NCBI GenBank assembly: GCA_902595595.1
Contig: CACJQX010000001.1
Location: 177,102 to 241,101, forward strand
Length of the DNA: 64,000 nucleotides
Reading direction: 5' to 3'
Origin: an uncultured Pelagibacteraceae bacterium
GTDB lineage: Bacteria; Pseudomonadota; Alphaproteobacteria; Pelagibacterales; Pelagibacteraceae
Shown here in pieces: positions 51,402-64,000 of this stretch (the stretch's first letter is position 1; every line of letters begins with the position of its first letter). Below the pieces are notes generated by a model. That model did no database searches, was not told the origin of the DNA, and worked only from the letters and a program-made list of their open reading frames with translations. Position numbers and translations under genes: made by a program.

Positions 51402-53173
51402 AAGCATATAATATTATAGACCATGAGTACGATGTTGTTGTACTTGGTGCAGGTGGATCAGGTTTAAGAGCGGCAGTAGGGCTTAGCGAGGCTGGCTTAA
51501 AAACAGCTTGTATCTCAAAAGTATTTCCTACCAGAAGTCATACATCAGCTGCACAAGGTGGAATATCAGCAGCACTAGGAAACATGGGAGAAGATGATTG
51601 GAGATGGCACATGTATGACACTGTCAAAGGTGCAGATTGGTTAGGTGATCAAGATAGTATTGAATATCTTTGTAAAGAAGCACCTAAAGCAGTTTTAGAA
51701 TTAGAGAAATATGGAGTTCCATTTAGTAGAACTGAAGAGGGAAAAATTTATCAAAGACCATTTGGTGGAATGACAAAAAATTATGGAAATGGAATAGTTC
51801 AAAGAACTTGTGCAGCAGCTGATAGAACAGGACATGCTATTTTACACACATTATATGGACAAGCGTTAAAGCATAATACAGAATTTTTTATAGAATATTT
51901 TGCATTAGATTTGTTGATGAAGAATGGAGAGTGCAAAGGTCTAATTGCTTGGAATTTGAATGATGGCACAATTCATAGATTTAGATCGCACACAGTAATT
52001 ATTGCTACTGGTGGTTATGGAAAAGTTTATTATTCAGCAACATCAGCACATACTTGTACTGGTGATGGCAATGCAATGGTTTTAAGAGCTGGATTACCGC
52101 TTCAGGATATGGAGTTTGTTCAATTTCACCCAACAGGAATTTATGGCCACGGTACCTTAATAACAGAAGGTGCGCGAGGAGAAGGAGGCTATCTTACAAA
52201 TTCTAAAGGTGAAAGATTTATGGAAAGGTATGCTCCAAATGCAAAAGATTTAGCATCAAGAGATGTTGTTAGCAGATCTATGTCTATTGAGATTAATGAG
52301 GGAAGAGGTGTTGGAAAAGATCAAGATCATGTTCATTTGAATCTAAGTCACTTAGATAAAGATATTATTGAAAGCAGGCTTCCGGGAATTACTGATGCAG
52401 CAAGATTATTTGCAAATGTAGATGTAACTAAAGAACCAATTCCTGTTGTACCAACAGTTCATTATAATATGGGTGGTATTCCAACAAACTATAAAGCAGA
52501 AGTATTAACTGTAAATGGCTCAGAAAAAACTGTTCCAGGTTTAATGGCTATAGGAGAAGCGGCATGTGTCTCTGTTCACGGAGCAAATAGACTTGGTTCT
52601 AATTCTTTAATTGATTTAGTAGTATTTGGAAGAGCAGCAGCAAAAAGAGCAGCTGAAATAGTTAAGCCAGGAACACCTCATGAGGAAATTCCTGAGTCAG
52701 AAACACAAAAATGTTTAGATAGATTTGATAAACTTAGAAATGCACAAGGAAATAATAGTACTGCTGAACTTAGACTTTCAATGCAAAAAACGATGCAGTC
52801 GAAATGTGCAGTTTTTAGAACAGAAAAAAATCTTAAAGAAGGTGTTGATGAGATTAAAAAAACCTATGATGGTATGGACTCAATTTCAGTTAAAGATAGG
52901 TCTTTAGTATTTAATACTGATTTAGTTGAAACATTAGAATTTGATAATTTAATAAGACAAGCAGTAACTACTGTAGAATCTGCATATCATAGAAAAGAGA
53001 GCAGAGGTGCTCATGCGAGAGATGACTATCCAAAAAGAGATGACGAAAAGTTTATGCAACATACTCTTGCTTGGTGTGATGGAAAAAATACAAAAATTAG
53101 TTACAGAGCAGTACACAAATCAACTTTAACAAATGAAGTTCAATATTTTCCACCACAAGAGCGAGTATATTAA
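51398..53173 (+). CDS. sdhA: Succinate dehydrogenase flavoprotein subunit
   Basis: [57 protein letters not shown]. Confidence 0.96.
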   Translation: MKAYNIIDHEYDVVVLGAGGSGLRAAVGLSEAGLKTACISKVFPTRSHTSAAQGGISAALGNMGEDDWRWHMYDTVKGADWLGDQDSIEYLCKEAPKAVLELEKYGVPFSRTEEGKIYQRPFGGMTKNYGNGIVQRTCAAADRTGHAILHTLYGQALKHNTEFFIEYFALDLLMKNGECKGLIAWNLNDGTIHRFRSHTVIIATGGYGKVYYSATSAHTCTGDGNAMVLRAGLPLQDMEFVQFHPTGIYGHGTLITEGARGEGGYLTNSKGERFMERYAPNAKDLASRDVVSRSMSIEINEGRGVGKDQDHVHLNLSHLDKDIIESRLPGITDAARLFANVDVTKEPIPVVPTVHYNMGGIPTNYKAEVLTVNGSEKTVPGLMAIGEAACVSVHGANRLGSNSLIDLVVFGRAAAKRAAEIVKPGTPHEEIPESETQKCLDRFDKLRNAQGNNSTAELRLSMQKTMQSKCAVFRTEKNLKEGVDEIKKTYDGMDSISVKDRSLVFNTDLVETLEFDNLIRQAVTTVESAYHRKESRGAHARDDYPKRDDEKFMQHTLAWCDGKNTKISYRAVHKSTLTNEVQYFPPQERVY

Positions 53174-53952
53174 TGGTTCAGCTAAGCTTACCTAAAAATT
53201 CAGAGGTTAAAAAAGGCAAATATTTTAAAGACAAAACTGGATCTAAAAATTTAAGAAAAGTAAATATTTATAGATGGGATCCATCGACAGAAGAAAATCC
53301 TAGAATTGATACATACGAAGTTGATATGGATAATTGTCCATCCAAAGTGCTGGATATTCTAAATAAAATTAAAAACGAAATTGATCCTACATTGGCCTAT
53401 AGAAGGTCTTGTGCTCATGGTGTTTGTGGTTCTTGTGCTATGAATATGGGAGGAAAAAACGGACTAGCTTGCACAACTCCTCATGCAGAGATAGATGGTG
53501 ACATCGATATTTATCCTCTACCTCATTTAAAAGTTAAAAGAGATTTGATTGGCGATTTAGATGGCTTATATAAACAATATCAATCTATTGAACCTTGGTT
53601 AAAAAATAACTCAACAAAACAGACAACAGAAATTTATCAGTCTAAAGAAGATAGAGCAAAACTTGATGGTGCTTACGAATGTATTATGTGTGCTTGCTGT
53701 TCTACATCTTGCCCAAGTTATTGGTGGAATGGAGATAAATATTTAGGTCCAGCAGTTCTGCTACAGGCTTATAGATGGATTATTGATAGTAGAGATGAAG
53801 AGAGAAAAGCTAGATTAAAAAAAGTTTCAGATGAATTAAAATTATATAGATGCCATACAATATTAAATTGTACAAATGCATGTCCTAAGGGCTTGAATCC
53901 AGCAAAAGCTATAGCTGAAATAAAAAAAATGTTAGCAACAGCTAATGTTTAA
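53173..53952 (+). CDS. sdhB: Succinate dehydrogenase iron-sulfur subunit
   Basis: [45 protein letters not shown]. Confidence 0.96.
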   Translation: MVQLSLPKNSEVKKGKYFKDKTGSKNLRKVNIYRWDPSTEENPRIDTYEVDMDNCPSKVLDILNKIKNEIDPTLAYRRSCAHGVCGSCAMNMGGKNGLACTTPHAEIDGDIDIYPLPHLKVKRDLIGDLDGLYKQYQSIEPWLKNNSTKQTTEIYQSKEDRAKLDGAYECIMCACCSTSCPSYWWNGDKYLGPAVLLQAYRWIIDSRDEERKARLKKVSDELKLYRCHTILNCTNACPKGLNPAKAIAEIKKMLATANV

Positions 53953-53991
53953 ATAGACTATTCGATATTTTTGATCTAAAACACCGTATTC

Positions 53992-55485
53992 ATGAAATTA
54001 ATAGAACACTTTGTAAACGGTAAAATAATTCCGGGATCTTCAGATAAAAAAGGAAAAGTTTTTAATCCAGCAACTGGCGAACAAGAGTCAGAGGTAAGAC
54101 TTGCTTCAAAATCTGATCTAGACAGTGCTGTTGAGGTAGCAAAAAAAGCATTTGAAAGTTGGTCTTTAAAACCTGCTCTACAAAGAGCTAGAATAATATT
54201 TAAATTTAAAGAATTAATTGAAAAAAATTCTGATGAATTAACGAAGCTAATAGTTTCAGAACATGGAAAAGTTTATGAAGATGCAAGAGGCTCTTTAACT
54301 AGAGGACTTGAGGTGGTAGAGTTTGCTTGTGGAATACCACATTTATTAAAAGGTGAGTTTTCAGAAAATGTTGGAACCAATGTTGATAGTTGGTCAATCA
54401 GACAACCATTAGGAGTTGTTGCAGGTATTACACCTTTTAATTTTCCTGCTATGGTACCAATGTGGATGTTTCCAATAGCAATAGCTTGTGGAAACACTTT
54501 TATTCTTAAACCATCTGAAAAAGACCCTTCTTGCGCAATAAGATTAGCAGAACTACTTTCTGAGGCGGGTCTTCCAGAAGGAGTATTTAACGTAATAAAT
54601 GGAGATAAAGAAGCTGTTGATGCAATTTTAGAAAACAAAGATATCAAAGCTGTTAGTTTCGTAGGATCTACTCCTATTGCAAAATATATTTATGAAAATT
54701 CAGCTAAAAATGAAAAAAGAGTTCAAGCTTTGGGTGGAGCAAAAAACCATTTAGTTGTTATGCCAGATTGTGATTTAGATGGTGCAGTAAATGGTCTAAT
54801 GGGTGCTGCTTATGGTTCAGCTGGAGAAAGATGTATGGCTCAATCAGTTGCTGTTGCGGTTGGGGATATCGGTGATGAACTTGTTTCAAGATTATCAAAA
54901 AAAGCTGAAGCTTTAAAAGTTGGTCCTGGGATGGATAAAGCATCGGAAATGGGACCTTTAGTTACAAAAGAACATTTAGAAAAAGTTACAAGTTACGTTG
55001 ATTTAGGTGTCAAGGAGGGCGCAAAGCTAGTGGTTGATGGAAGAGGTTTAAAACTTCAAGGTTATGAAAATGGTTTCTATATAGGCGGATGTTTATTTGA
55101 TCATGTAAATAAAGATATGAGAATTTACAAAGAAGAAATATTTGGTCCAGTCTTATCAGTTGTTCGAGTAAAAACTTTTGAAGAAGCTGCAAAATTAATT
55201 AACGACCATGAGTATGGAAATGGAGTTAGTATATATACAAGAGATGGTGATGCAGGCAGAACTTTTGCAAGTAAAATTCAAGTAGGTATGGTTGGTATTA
55301 ATGTGCCGATCCCAGTCCCAATGGCATTTCATAGTTTTGGTGGCTGGAAAAGATCATTATTTGGAGATAGTGGAATGCATGGTATGGAAGGAATAAAATT
55401 TTATACTAAACTTAAAACAGTAACATCCAGATGGCCTTCAGGTGTCCGATCAAATGCGGAATTTGTTATGCCAACAATGAAATAA
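53992..55485 (+). CDS. mmsA: CoA-acylating methylmalonate-semialdehyde dehydrogenase
   Basis: Aldehyde dehydrogenase fold; VAGITPFNFPAMVPMWMFP, LGGAKNHLVVMPD, GAAYGSAGERCMAQS. Confidence 0.9.
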   Translation: MKLIEHFVNGKIIPGSSDKKGKVFNPATGEQESEVRLASKSDLDSAVEVAKKAFESWSLKPALQRARIIFKFKELIEKNSDELTKLIVSEHGKVYEDARGSLTRGLEVVEFACGIPHLLKGEFSENVGTNVDSWSIRQPLGVVAGITPFNFPAMVPMWMFPIAIACGNTFILKPSEKDPSCAIRLAELLSEAGLPEGVFNVINGDKEAVDAILENKDIKAVSFVGSTPIAKYIYENSAKNEKRVQALGGAKNHLVVMPDCDLDGAVNGLMGAAYGSAGERCMAQSVAVAVGDIGDELVSRLSKKAEALKVGPGMDKASEMGPLVTKEHLEKVTSYVDLGVKEGAKLVVDGRGLKLQGYENGFYIGGCLFDHVNKDMRIYKEEIFGPVLSVVRVKTFEEAAKLINDHEYGNGVSIYTRDGDAGRTFASKIQVGMVGINVPIPVPMAFHSFGGWKRSLFGDSGMHGMEGIKFYTKLKTVTSRWPSGVRSNAEFVMPTMK

Positions 55486-55494
55486 AGGAAATAA

Positions 55495-56457
55495 ATGACA
55501 AAAATATCTTTAATTGGTGCAGGCCAAATAGGTGGAACTCTTGCACATTTAATAGGAACAAAAGAATTAGTAAATGAAGTGGTTTTATTTGATGTAGCTA
55601 ATGGTATTGCAAAAGGAAAAGCATTAGATATTGCACAATCTTCATCTGTAGATGGTTTCAATGTTAGGTTTTCAGGAACTGATAACTATGAGGATATAAA
55701 AGATTCAGATGTAATTATAATCACAGCAGGTGTTCCAAGAAAACCTGGAATGAGCCGAGACGATCTTCTTGGAATTAATTTAAAAATTATTAAACAAGTT
55801 GCTGAGGGGGTAAAGAAAAATGCTCCTAACGCTTTTGTGATCTGTATCACCAATCCTTTAGACGTTATGGTTATGGCATTTCAAAAATTTTCAGGTTTGC
55901 CATCAAATAAAGTTGTTGGTATGGCAGGTATTTTAGATAGTTCGAGATTTAAATTATTTTTATCATTAGAACTTAATGTGCCAGTAAGAGAAATTGAGGC
56001 AATGGTTATGGGTGGTCATGGTGACACTATGGTTCCTATGCCAAGATTTACAAAAATTTCAGGTAAACCATTGTTGGATCTTGTAAAGGATGGAAAGATT
56101 TCTTCAGAAAGAGTTGAGGAAATTAATCAAAGAACACGAGATGGTGGTGCGGAAATAGTTAAATATTTAGAAAAAGGATCAGCCTTTTATGCGCCAGCAG
56201 CTTCAGGTGTTCAAATGGCAGAAGCATATTTAAATGATCAGAAAAAATTATTACCCTGCGCTGTACAATTAAATGGAGAATATGGTGTGAAAAATGTTTA
56301 TGCAGGCGTTCCTGTTGTCATTGGAAAAGATGGTGTAGAAAAAATTGAAGAGATTGATTTAGATGAAAAAGAAAAAAAAGAATTTATGCATTCAATAGAT
56401 GCTGTAAAAGCTTTATGGGAAGCTGCATCTAAAATAGATCCTGATTTATCTAAATAA
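55495..56457 (+). CDS. mdh: Malate dehydrogenase
   Basis: [44 protein letters not shown]. Confidence 0.95.
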   Translation: MTKISLIGAGQIGGTLAHLIGTKELVNEVVLFDVANGIAKGKALDIAQSSSVDGFNVRFSGTDNYEDIKDSDVIIITAGVPRKPGMSRDDLLGINLKIIKQVAEGVKKNAPNAFVICITNPLDVMVMAFQKFSGLPSNKVVGMAGILDSSRFKLFLSLELNVPVREIEAMVMGGHGDTMVPMPRFTKISGKPLLDLVKDGKISSERVEEINQRTRDGGAEIVKYLEKGSAFYAPAASGVQMAEAYLNDQKKLLPCAVQLNGEYGVKNVYAGVPVVIGKDGVEKIEEIDLDEKEKKEFMHSIDAVKALWEAASKIDPDLSK

Positions 56458-56459
56458 TA

Positions 56460-57620
56460 ATGAATATTCACGAGCATCAAGCTAAACAAATATTAAAAAA
56501 ATATGGAGCTGTAGTTCCCGAAGGAGTATTTGCGCTTAATGTTGATGAACTTATTCAAAAAGCAAAAGCACTCAAAACTGAGAAATATGTGCTTAAAGCA
56601 CAAATCCATGCTGGAGGTAGAGGAAAAGCTGGTGGTGTAAAAATTTTAAACTCTATTGAGGAACTAACGGTAGCAGCTAAAGAATTACTTGGAAAAACAC
56701 TAGTTACTCATCAAACTGGGCCTGAAGGTAGAGAGGTAAAAAGATTATACGTAGAAGAATCATCAAATATAGATAAAGAATTTTACTTATCGTGCCTGGT
56801 TGATAGGGCAAGTTCTAAAATTGCATTTATATCAAGTGACCAAGGAGGGATGGACATTGAAGAAGTTGCAAGCAGTTCACCTGAAAAAATTATAACTACA
56901 AAAGTTGATATAGCTGATGAAATTTCTGAGTCAGATTGTGAAAAAATAATTAATATTTTTAATTTAAATGAAGAAGCAAAAAAACAAGCAATAACATTAA
57001 TTAAATCAATATATAAAATGTTTGTGAGTACTGATGCAAACATGGTTGAAGTAAATCCATTAATTTTGACAAAAGAGGAAAAAATTGTTTGTTTAGATGC
57101 AAAAGTTAATTTCGACTCTAACGCTTTATTCAGGCATCCAGAAATTGTTGAATTAAGAGATTTAAATGAGGAAGATCCTACCGAGATAGAAGCTAGCAAG
57201 CATGATCTTGCATATATCAAGCTAGATGGAAGTATTGGCTGTATGGTAAATGGAGCAGGATTAGCGATGGCAACAATGGATATAATTAAATTGTATGGTA
57301 AAGAGCCAGCAAATTTTTTAGATGTAGGTGGTGGTGCATCCAAAGAAAAAGTATCTGCAGCATTAAAGATAATTCTTTCAGATAAAAATGTTAAAGGTAT
57401 TTTAATAAATATTTTTGGAGGAATTATGCGATGCGATGTTCTTGCTCAAGGAGTAGTTGATGCAGCTAAAGAAATTAATATTAGTGTACCTTTAGTTGTA
57501 CGATTAGCAGGTACAAATTTCAAGGAAGGAAAAGAAATTCTTGATAATTCTGGATTAAAATTAATTTCTGCAGAAAATTTAGATGATGCTGCTAAGAAAA
57601 TTGTTGAGGCGATAAAATAA
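56460..57620 (+). CDS. sucC: Succinate--CoA ligase beta subunit (ADP-forming)
   Basis: [37 protein letters not shown]. Confidence 0.96.
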   Translation: MNIHEHQAKQILKKYGAVVPEGVFALNVDELIQKAKALKTEKYVLKAQIHAGGRGKAGGVKILNSIEELTVAAKELLGKTLVTHQTGPEGREVKRLYVEESSNIDKEFYLSCLVDRASSKIAFISSDQGGMDIEEVASSSPEKIITTKVDIADEISESDCEKIINIFNLNEEAKKQAITLIKSIYKMFVSTDANMVEVNPLILTKEEKIVCLDAKVNFDSNALFRHPEIVELRDLNEEDPTEIEASKHDLAYIKLDGSIGCMVNGAGLAMATMDIIKLYGKEPANFLDVGGGASKEKVSAALKIILSDKNVKGILINIFGGIMRCDVLAQGVVDAAKEINISVPLVVRLAGTNFKEGKEILDNSGLKLISAENLDDAAKKIVEAIK

Positions 57621-57621
57621 A

Positions 57622-58497
57622 ATGTCAGTTTTGGTAAATAAAAATACTAAAGTAATTTGTCAGGGATTTACTGGCTCACACGGAACATTTCATTCAGAGC
57701 AGGCTATAAAATATGGAACTAACCTTGTTGGTGGAGTTACGCCAAAGAAAGGTGGACAAAAACATTTAGACAGACCAGTTTTTAATAGCGTTTTAGAGGC
57801 AAAAAATGAAGTAGGAGCAGATGCAACTATGATTTATGTACCTGCTAAATTTGCTGCAGCAGCAATCATTGAAGCTATTGATGCATCAATTGAACTTATT
57901 GTTTGTATAACAGAGGGAATTCCAATCCAGGATATGCTTAAGGTCAGACAAAAATTAAGTGGATCTAGTAGCAGATTAATTGGACCTAATTGTCCAGGAA
58001 TAATCACACCAGATGAATGTAAAATTGGGATTATGCCAGGAAGCGTTCACAAAAGAGGAAGTGTTGGAATTGTATCAAGGTCAGGAACATTGACATATGA
58101 AGCAGTAGCCCAAACAACTGAAAATGGACTTGGTCAATCAACCTGTATTGGTATTGGTGGTGATCCTATTAATGGAACAAATTTTATAGATTGTTTAGAT
58201 TTATTTCTAAATGATTCTGAAACAGAATCTATTTTAATGATAGGTGAAATTGGTGGAACAGCTGAAGAAGAAGCGGCTGACTTTATAAAAAATCATAAGA
58301 TTAAAAAACCAATAGTTGGATTTATTGCTGGAATTACCGCTCCTCCAGGAAGGAGAATGGGGCATGCTGGTGCTATTATATCAGGTGGCAAGGGTGGAGC
58401 TGAAGATAAAATTAAAAAAATGGAAGAATGTGGTATTACAGTTGCCAAATCACCATCAATTATTGGAAAAACTTTATTTGATAAACTGTCTAATTGA
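57622..58497 (+). CDS. sucD: Succinate--CoA ligase alpha subunit
   Basis: [46 protein letters not shown]. Confidence 0.96.
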   Translation: MSVLVNKNTKVICQGFTGSHGTFHSEQAIKYGTNLVGGVTPKKGGQKHLDRPVFNSVLEAKNEVGADATMIYVPAKFAAAAIIEAIDASIELIVCITEGIPIQDMLKVRQKLSGSSSRLIGPNCPGIITPDECKIGIMPGSVHKRGSVGIVSRSGTLTYEAVAQTTENGLGQSTCIGIGGDPINGTNFIDCLDLFLNDSETESILMIGEIGGTAEEEAADFIKNHKIKKPIVGFIAGITAPPGRRMGHAGAIISGGKGGAEDKIKKMEECGITVAKSPSIIGKTLFDKLSN

Positions 58498-58531
58498 AAA
58501 AAAATATTAGAGGGATATATTAAATAAATAG

Positions 58532-61450
58532 ATGTCTTCATCAAAAAATCTTGATTTCGAAAAAACTTCATTTTTAAACAAATCTAATAGTGCATTTATA
58601 GAAGAAATGTATTTAAAGTTTGTAAATAAAGATGCTGATCTTCCAGAAAGTTGGGCAAATTATTTTGAGGGAATTGGTGAAGAATTAAATGTTATAGCAA
58701 AAGAAATTAATGGTCCATCATGGGGACCTACTAAAAAAAAGATTGATATTGATGAATTACAAAAAAAAATAGAAGAACAAGATAAAAATGATTTTGATAA
58801 TGTCAAATTAGACACTTCAGAAAAATTTAATTTTCAATTACTTGCTGACTCAAATAAAGATTCTATTAGTGCTGTAGCATTAATTAGAGCATATAGACTA
58901 AGAGGACATTTATTAGCGGATCTTGATCCTTTAGAAATGAGAGAGTCAGAATATCTAGATGAGCTTCATCCAGATTTTTACGGTTTTAAAAAAGAAAATT
59001 ACGATAAGAAAATTTTTCTAAACGGGGTAATCAATCGTAAATATGCAAATATAAGAGAAATACTTAAGTTTATGAAGAAAACCTATTGTGGAAAAATAGG
59101 TTATGAGTTCATGCATATTTCAAACCCAGATGAAAGAAAGTGGTTTAGAGACAGGATTGAGCAAGATAAAAATGCACTTCAATTTACAAAAAATGGTAAA
59201 GAGGCAATTTTAAATAAATTGGTACAGGCAGAAGGATTTGAAAAATTTTTAGCCACAAAGTATGTGGGAACAAAAAGATTTGGTTTAGATGGTGGAGAAA
59301 GTTTAATACCTGCTCTCGAACAAATTATAAAAATTGGTGGTCAAAATAATATAAAAGAAGTTAAAATAGGTATGTCTCATAGAGGTAGGCTTAACGTTTT
59401 GGCAAACGTTTTACAAAAATCTTACAAAAAAATTTTTAATGAGTTTGCTGGTGAGTTTAGTACCGACTCTGAAGATAGTGCTGGAGATGTAAAATATCAT
59501 CTTGGAGCGTCGTCTGATAGAGAATTTGATGGAAACTTAGTACACGTCAGTTTAACAGATAATCCTTCTCATTTAGAAGCTGTTAACCCAGTTGTTTTAG
59601 GACAAACAAGAGCCAAACAATTTTTTCACAAAGACCGTGAAAGAAATAAAGTTATACCGATTCTCATTCATGGGGATGCAGCTTTTGCTGGCCAAGGAGT
59701 TGTTGCAGAATGTTTTGCAATGTCTGGACTACCAGGACACAACACTGGAGGAACTATTCATATTATTGTAAATAATCAGATAGGATTTACTACTAGTCCA
59801 AGATTTGCAAGATCTTCACCTTATCCATCGGATGTTGCAAAAATGGTAGAGGCACCAATTCTTCATGTTAACGGAGATGATCCAGAAGCAGTTGTTTATG
59901 CAACTAGAATAGCAACAGAATTTCGATTAAAATTTAATAGAGACGTTGTAGTAGATTTAATTTGTTATAGAAGATTTGGACATAATGAGGGAGATGAGCC
60001 TTCTTTTACTCAACCTTTAATGTATAAAAAAATTAGATCTCATCCCAGTGTTTACAAAATTTATGGTAATAAATTAGTAAACGAAAAATCTATAACTGAA
60101 GAATTACTAAATCAAAATGTTAAATCATTTAAAGATTTACTTGATGAACAATACAAAAGTGCAAAAGATTATAAACCTAAAATAGAATGGTTTGAGGGAA
60201 CTTGGTCAAGATATAAACCTGAAAGAGGTAAAGATAAAAGGGGCATAACAGGTTTTGACGAAAATAAATTAAAAATAATTTCAGATAAAATAAATGGTAT
60301 TCCTGAGGAAAAAAATATTCATAAGACTATCTCTAAAATATTTAATGCCAGAAAAGAAAGTATCGAGAAAGGTACTGGAATCGATTGGTCTTCAGCTGAA
60401 TCTTTAGCGTTTGGATCTTTGCTGGAAGAGGGATATCCAGTTAGGCTTGTAGGACAAGACTCTGGAAGAGGAACATTTAGTCAACGACATTCTGTATTGA
60501 GAAATCAAATAGATAATTCTAGGTATATTCCCCTTAATAATATTTCTAAAAATCAAAAGCAATTTGAAGTAGTAGATAGTTTTTTATCTGAACTTGCGGT
60601 TTTAGGTTTTGAATATGGCTATAGTCTAGTAGAGCCAAACACACTTACTCTTTGGGAAGCGCAATTCGGTGACTTTGCTAATGGAGCCCAAGTAGTAATT
60701 GATCAATTTATTGCATCTGGTGAGAGAAAATGGAATAGAGCATCTGGTATAGTAATGTTGTTGCCCCACGGATATGAGGGACAAGGACCAGAACATTCTT
60801 CAGCAAGATTAGAAAGATTTTTACAACTATGCTCAAACGATAATATGCAAGTAATGAACTGCACAACTCCAGCAAATTATTTTCATGCTTTAAGAAGACA
60901 AATGCATAGGAGTTTCAGAAAGCCATTAATCATAATGACACCAAAATCATTATTAAGAAATAAATATTGTGTTTCAAATTTAGAAGATTTTAACAAAAAA
61001 AATACTTTCCATAGAGTATTGTGGGATCATGCCATCGATCCTAAGTCTACAGGATTTATCAAACTAAAAGAGAGTTCTAAAATTAAAAAAGTAATTCTTT
61101 GTTCTGGAAAAGTATATTTTGATTTATTAGATGCCAGAGAAAAGCTCAAAAGAGATGATGTAGTGATGTATAGAATTGAACAATTGTATCCATTTCCAGC
61201 AAAAGCTTTGGTTAAGGAGTTAAAACCATATGCTGAAAATGCTGAATTCTTTTGGTGCCAAGAGGAGCCAAAAAATATGGGTGCTTGGTTTTCAGTTAGA
61301 GATTATATCCAATGGACATTAGACACTTTAAAGGCTAATAATAATAAAATTTCTTATATAGGAAGAAGCCCAGACGCAACACCTGCAACAGGATATGCTA
61401 AAAGGCATAATTCTCAACAACAAGAAATAATTAACAAGGTATTTGATTAA
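58532..61450 (+). CDS. sucA: 2-oxoglutarate dehydrogenase E1 component
   Basis: [45 protein letters not shown]. Confidence 0.96.
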   Translation: MSSSKNLDFEKTSFLNKSNSAFIEEMYLKFVNKDADLPESWANYFEGIGEELNVIAKEINGPSWGPTKKKIDIDELQKKIEEQDKNDFDNVKLDTSEKFNFQLLADSNKDSISAVALIRAYRLRGHLLADLDPLEMRESEYLDELHPDFYGFKKENYDKKIFLNGVINRKYANIREILKFMKKTYCGKIGYEFMHISNPDERKWFRDRIEQDKNALQFTKNGKEAILNKLVQAEGFEKFLATKYVGTKRFGLDGGESLIPALEQIIKIGGQNNIKEVKIGMSHRGRLNVLANVLQKSYKKIFNEFAGEFSTDSEDSAGDVKYHLGASSDREFDGNLVHVSLTDNPSHLEAVNPVVLGQTRAKQFFHKDRERNKVIPILIHGDAAFAGQGVVAECFAMSGLPGHNTGGTIHIIVNNQIGFTTSPRFARSSPYPSDVAKMVEAPILHVNGDDPEAVVYATRIATEFRLKFNRDVVVDLICYRRFGHNEGDEPSFTQPLMYKKIRSHPSVYKIYGNKLVNEKSITEELLNQNVKSFKDLLDEQYKSAKDYKPKIEWFEGTWSRYKPERGKDKRGITGFDENKLKIISDKINGIPEEKNIHKTISKIFNARKESIEKGTGIDWSSAESLAFGSLLEEGYPVRLVGQDSGRGTFSQRHSVLRNQIDNSRYIPLNNISKNQKQFEVVDSFLSELAVLGFEYGYSLVEPNTLTLWEAQFGDFANGAQVVIDQFIASGERKWNRASGIVMLLPHGYEGQGPEHSSARLERFLQLCSNDNMQVMNCTTPANYFHALRRQMHRSFRKPLIIMTPKSLLRNKYCVSNLEDFNKKNTFHRVLWDHAIDPKSTGFIKLKESSKIKKVILCSGKVYFDLLDAREKLKRDDVVMYRIEQLYPFPAKALVKELKPYAENAEFFWCQEEPKNMGAWFSVRDYIQWTLDTLKANNNKISYIGRSPDATPATGYAKRHNSQQQEIINKVFD

Positions 61451-61455
61451 TTTTA

Positions 61456-62757
61456 ATGAGTGAAAAAATAGTAGTCCCAGTTCTTGGTGAAAGCATAACA
61501 GAGGCGACTGTTGCAAAATGGTTAAAAAATGCAGGCGACACAGTCGAAGCAGATGAACCAATTGTAGAACTCGAGACAGATAAAGTAAATTTAGAAGTGC
61601 CATCTCCAATTTCTGGTGTGTTAACTGAGATAAATTCACAAGATGGATCAGTCGTTGAAGTAGGAGCATTATTAGGTTCTGTATCAGCCGAAGTTGGGGC
61701 AGTGGTTAAATCTGTGCCAAAAATCCAAAAAGAAGTTAAGCAAGAAAAAATAGTTCCTGCTGAGAGCAATGTAATAAAATTAGATGCAAATAAAAAAGAA
61801 CCAAAAGTATTTGAGGAAAAAGAGATCGAAAAACCTAAAGAGAAACCTTTAGTTTTAACTGAGGAAGTTAAACCAGATGTTGCTCCAAAAAGAGATGTTA
61901 ATCCAACCTTGTCTCCAGCAGTAAGAAAAATAGTAACTGAAAATAATATCGATATTAATTCAATTCAAGGTTCAGGGAAAGATGGAAGAGTTTTAAAAGG
62001 AGATTTAATAAGTTTGATGGGTGCAAATCCAAAACCGTCTGAAAGAAAAATTCAATATGGTGAAGAAGAACGAATTAAGATGACTAGGTTGAGACAAACT
62101 ATTGCAAAAAGATTAAAGCAAGCTCAAGAGAATGCTGCTCTTTTAACAACATTTAATGAGGTAGATATGAGCAGTGTAATGGAAATGAGGAAAGAAAATC
62201 AAGAGGATTTCCAATCTCGTTATGGGATAAAATTAGGATTTATGTCTTTCTTTGTAAAAGCATGTGTAGTTGCTTTAAAAAATTTTCCTGCCGTGAATGC
62301 TGAAATAGATGGAGAAGAGATTATCTATAAAAACTATTACAATATTAGCTTTGCTGTCGGAACAGATAAGGGTTTGGTTGTTCCAGTTTTAAGAAATGCA
62401 GATGAATTATCCTTTGCTGATATTGAAAAAAATATCAAAGAAATTTCAGAAAAAGCACGAGATGGGAAGCTAACGATTGAAGATCTTCAGGGAGGAACAT
62501 TTACAATAAGTAATGGAGGCGTGTATGGGTCTATGCTTTCAACCCCAATACTAAATTTACCTCAATCTGGAGTGTTGGGCATGCATAATATAGTGGAAAG
62601 ACCTGTTGTTGTAGACGGTGAAATTAAAATAAGACCAATTATGTATTTAGCATTATCATATGATCACAGAATTATTGATGGAAAAGAGTCTGTATCTTTC
62701 CTTAAAATGATTAAAGAAAATTTAGAAGACCCTAGAAGGTTGTTTTTAGATATTTAA
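61456..62757 (+). CDS. sucB: 2-oxoglutarate dehydrogenase E2 (dihydrolipoamide succinyltransferase)
   Basis: [14 protein letters not shown] lipoyl site, E3-binding domain, [16 protein letters not shown]. Confidence 0.96.
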   Translation: MSEKIVVPVLGESITEATVAKWLKNAGDTVEADEPIVELETDKVNLEVPSPISGVLTEINSQDGSVVEVGALLGSVSAEVGAVVKSVPKIQKEVKQEKIVPAESNVIKLDANKKEPKVFEEKEIEKPKEKPLVLTEEVKPDVAPKRDVNPTLSPAVRKIVTENNIDINSIQGSGKDGRVLKGDLISLMGANPKPSERKIQYGEEERIKMTRLRQTIAKRLKQAQENAALLTTFNEVDMSSVMEMRKENQEDFQSRYGIKLGFMSFFVKACVVALKNFPAVNAEIDGEEIIYKNYYNISFAVGTDKGLVVPVLRNADELSFADIEKNIKEISEKARDGKLTIEDLQGGTFTISNGGVYGSMLSTPILNLPQSGVLGMHNIVERPVVVDGEIKIRPIMYLALSYDHRIIDGKESVSFLKMIKENLEDPRRLFLDI

Positions 62758-64000
62758 ATGTCAGAAAAATTTCAAGCTGTAGTTATTGGAGGTGGACCGG
62801 GTGGTTATGTGTGTGCAATCAGACTTGCTCAATTAGGATTAAAAACTGCATGTATAGAGTCCAGAGGGTCTTTGGGAGGTACTTGTTTAAACGTTGGTTG
62901 TATCCCATCAAAAAGCTTACTTAATCTGTCTGAAGAATTCCACAAAGTAAAAAGTTTAGCAAACAAAGGTATTGAAGTTGGTGAAGTAAAATTAAATTTA
63001 GACAAAATGATGAAAAGCAAAGATAAAGCTGTAACAGTTCTTACAAAAGGTGTTGAATTTCTTTTGAAAAAAAACAAAGTTACTTACTTTAAAGGACACG
63101 GAAGTTTTAAATCTAAAAATGAAATTTTAATAAAGGATGACAAAAACAAAGAAACTGTCATCCAATCAGAAAAAACAGTTATTGCAACAGGATCAATTCC
63201 AGTTTCATTACCAGGAATAGAAATAGATGAGAAAACAATTGTCTCATCAACAGGTGCCTTAAAGTTAGAAAAGGTACCTAAGAAAATGGTTGTAGTAGGA
63301 GGAGGTTATATAGGATTGGAGATGGGATCTGTATGGTCAAGACTTGGAGCAGAGGTGCAAGTTGTTGAATTTTTAGATCATATTACACCTGGTATGGATA
63401 AAGAAATCTCTTCAGAATTTATGAAAATTTTAAATAAACAGGGAATGAAATTTAATATGCAAAATAAAGTTGAAACAATTAAAAAAAATGCAGCAGGTGC
63501 AGTGGTTTCAACAGTAGATAAAGATGGTAATAAAAATAATTTTGAGTGTGATGTTGTTTTGATTTCTGTTGGCAGAAAACCTAATACAGATGGTTTAAAT
63601 TTAGAGTCTGTAGGAGTAGATATTGATGAAAGAAATAGAATTAAAACTGATAAAAGTTTTAAGACGAACGTTGAAAATATTTATGCAATAGGCGATGTAA
63701 TTGTTGGTCCAATGCTTGCACACAAAGCGGAGGACGAAGGTATAGCAGTTGCAGAAAACATAGTTGGTCAATCTGGACATGTAAATTATGATACAATCCC
63801 AGGAGTAGTTTATACAACACCAGAAGTAGCATCAATCGGTAAAACTGAGGAACAATTAAAAGAATTAAATAAAAAATACAAAGTAGGGAAATTTTCGTTT
63901 ATGGCTAATTCAAGAGCCAAGGCCATAGATGATGCAGAAGGTTTTGTTAAAATTTTAGCTGATGAGCAAACAGATAAAGTATTAGGTGCACATATAATTG
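62758..64000 (+). CDS. lpd: Dihydrolipoyl dehydrogenase (E3), 3'-truncated by window edge
   Basis: FQAVVIGGGPGGYVCAIRLAQLG, GGTCLNVGCIPSKSLL redox motif; runs to window end. Confidence 0.94.
   Translation, partial: MSEKFQAVVIGGGPGGYVCAIRLAQLGLKTACIESRGSLGGTCLNVGCIPSKSLLNLSEEFHKVKSLANKGIEVGEVKLNLDKMMKSKDKAVTVLTKGVEFLLKKNKVTYFKGHGSFKSKNEILIKDDKNKETVIQSEKTVIATGSIPVSLPGIEIDEKTIVSSTGALKLEKVPKKMVVVGGGYIGLEMGSVWSRLGAEVQVVEFLDHITPGMDKEISSEFMKILNKQGMKFNMQNKVETIKKNAAGAVVSTVDKDGNKNNFECDVVLISVGRKPNTDGLNLESVGVDIDERNRIKTDKSFKTNVENIYAIGDVIVGPMLAHKAEDEGIAVAENIVGQSGHVNYDTIPGVVYTTPEVASIGKTEEQLKELNKKYKVGKFSFMANSRAKAIDDAEGFVKILADEQTDKVLGAHII

Noticed and set aside
54273-54647. 124-aa ORF on - strand
   Set aside because: Antisense to mmsA; shadow ORF.
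56783-57343. 186-aa ORF on - strand
   Set aside because: Antisense to sucC; no recognisable motifs.
61328-61769. Overlapping 113-aa and 112-aa ORFs on - strand
   Set aside because: Both antisense to the sucA end/sucB lipoyl domain; mutually overlapping shadow ORFs.
1-64000. CRISPR arrays, prophage, IS elements, tRNA/rRNA genes, defence systems
   Set aside because: No regularly spaced repeats, transposase/integrase ORFs or RNA-gene signatures seen; intergenic gaps are too short and all long ORFs have housekeeping or transport assignments.

Overview
The window is AT-rich, very tightly packed and looks like a SAR11/Pelagibacter-type alphaproteobacterial chromosome. This assignment is inferred from gene content, the DmdA sequence and streamlining; no search was run. 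Gene blocks in order: a partial aldo/keto reductase, BI-1, DUF2794, YciB and HspQ; cytochrome c maturation ccmCDEFGH plus a PagL-like lipid A deacylase; an LldD-like enzyme, an aminotransferase, glcDEF, a 2-hydroxyacid dehydrogenase and mmsB; a regulator divergent from an alcohol dehydrogenase and a polyol/sugar-type ABC importer with two unlike ATPases; two TRAP transporter loci flanking an amidase; MFS, alpha/beta hydrolase and a secreted orphan; ftsY-dapF divergent from ffh-rpsP-trmD-rplS-leuCDB; a DMSP demethylation operon (dmdC-like, dmdB-like, alpha/beta hydrolase, dmdA); asd; and the TCA cluster sdhCDAB-mmsA-mdh-sucCDAB-lpd (partial). I saw no tRNA, rRNA, CRISPR, phage or IS element. 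The best leads are the multi-hairpin RNA upstream of ffh, matching Ala/Glu/Pro/Lys tails on S16 and L19 in an operon lacking rimM, a DctM permease fused to a ~335-aa charged coiled-coil-like domain, an AcoR-like regulator with no AAA+ domain but a Cys cluster, and an uncharacterised alpha/beta hydrolase embedded in the DMSP operon.
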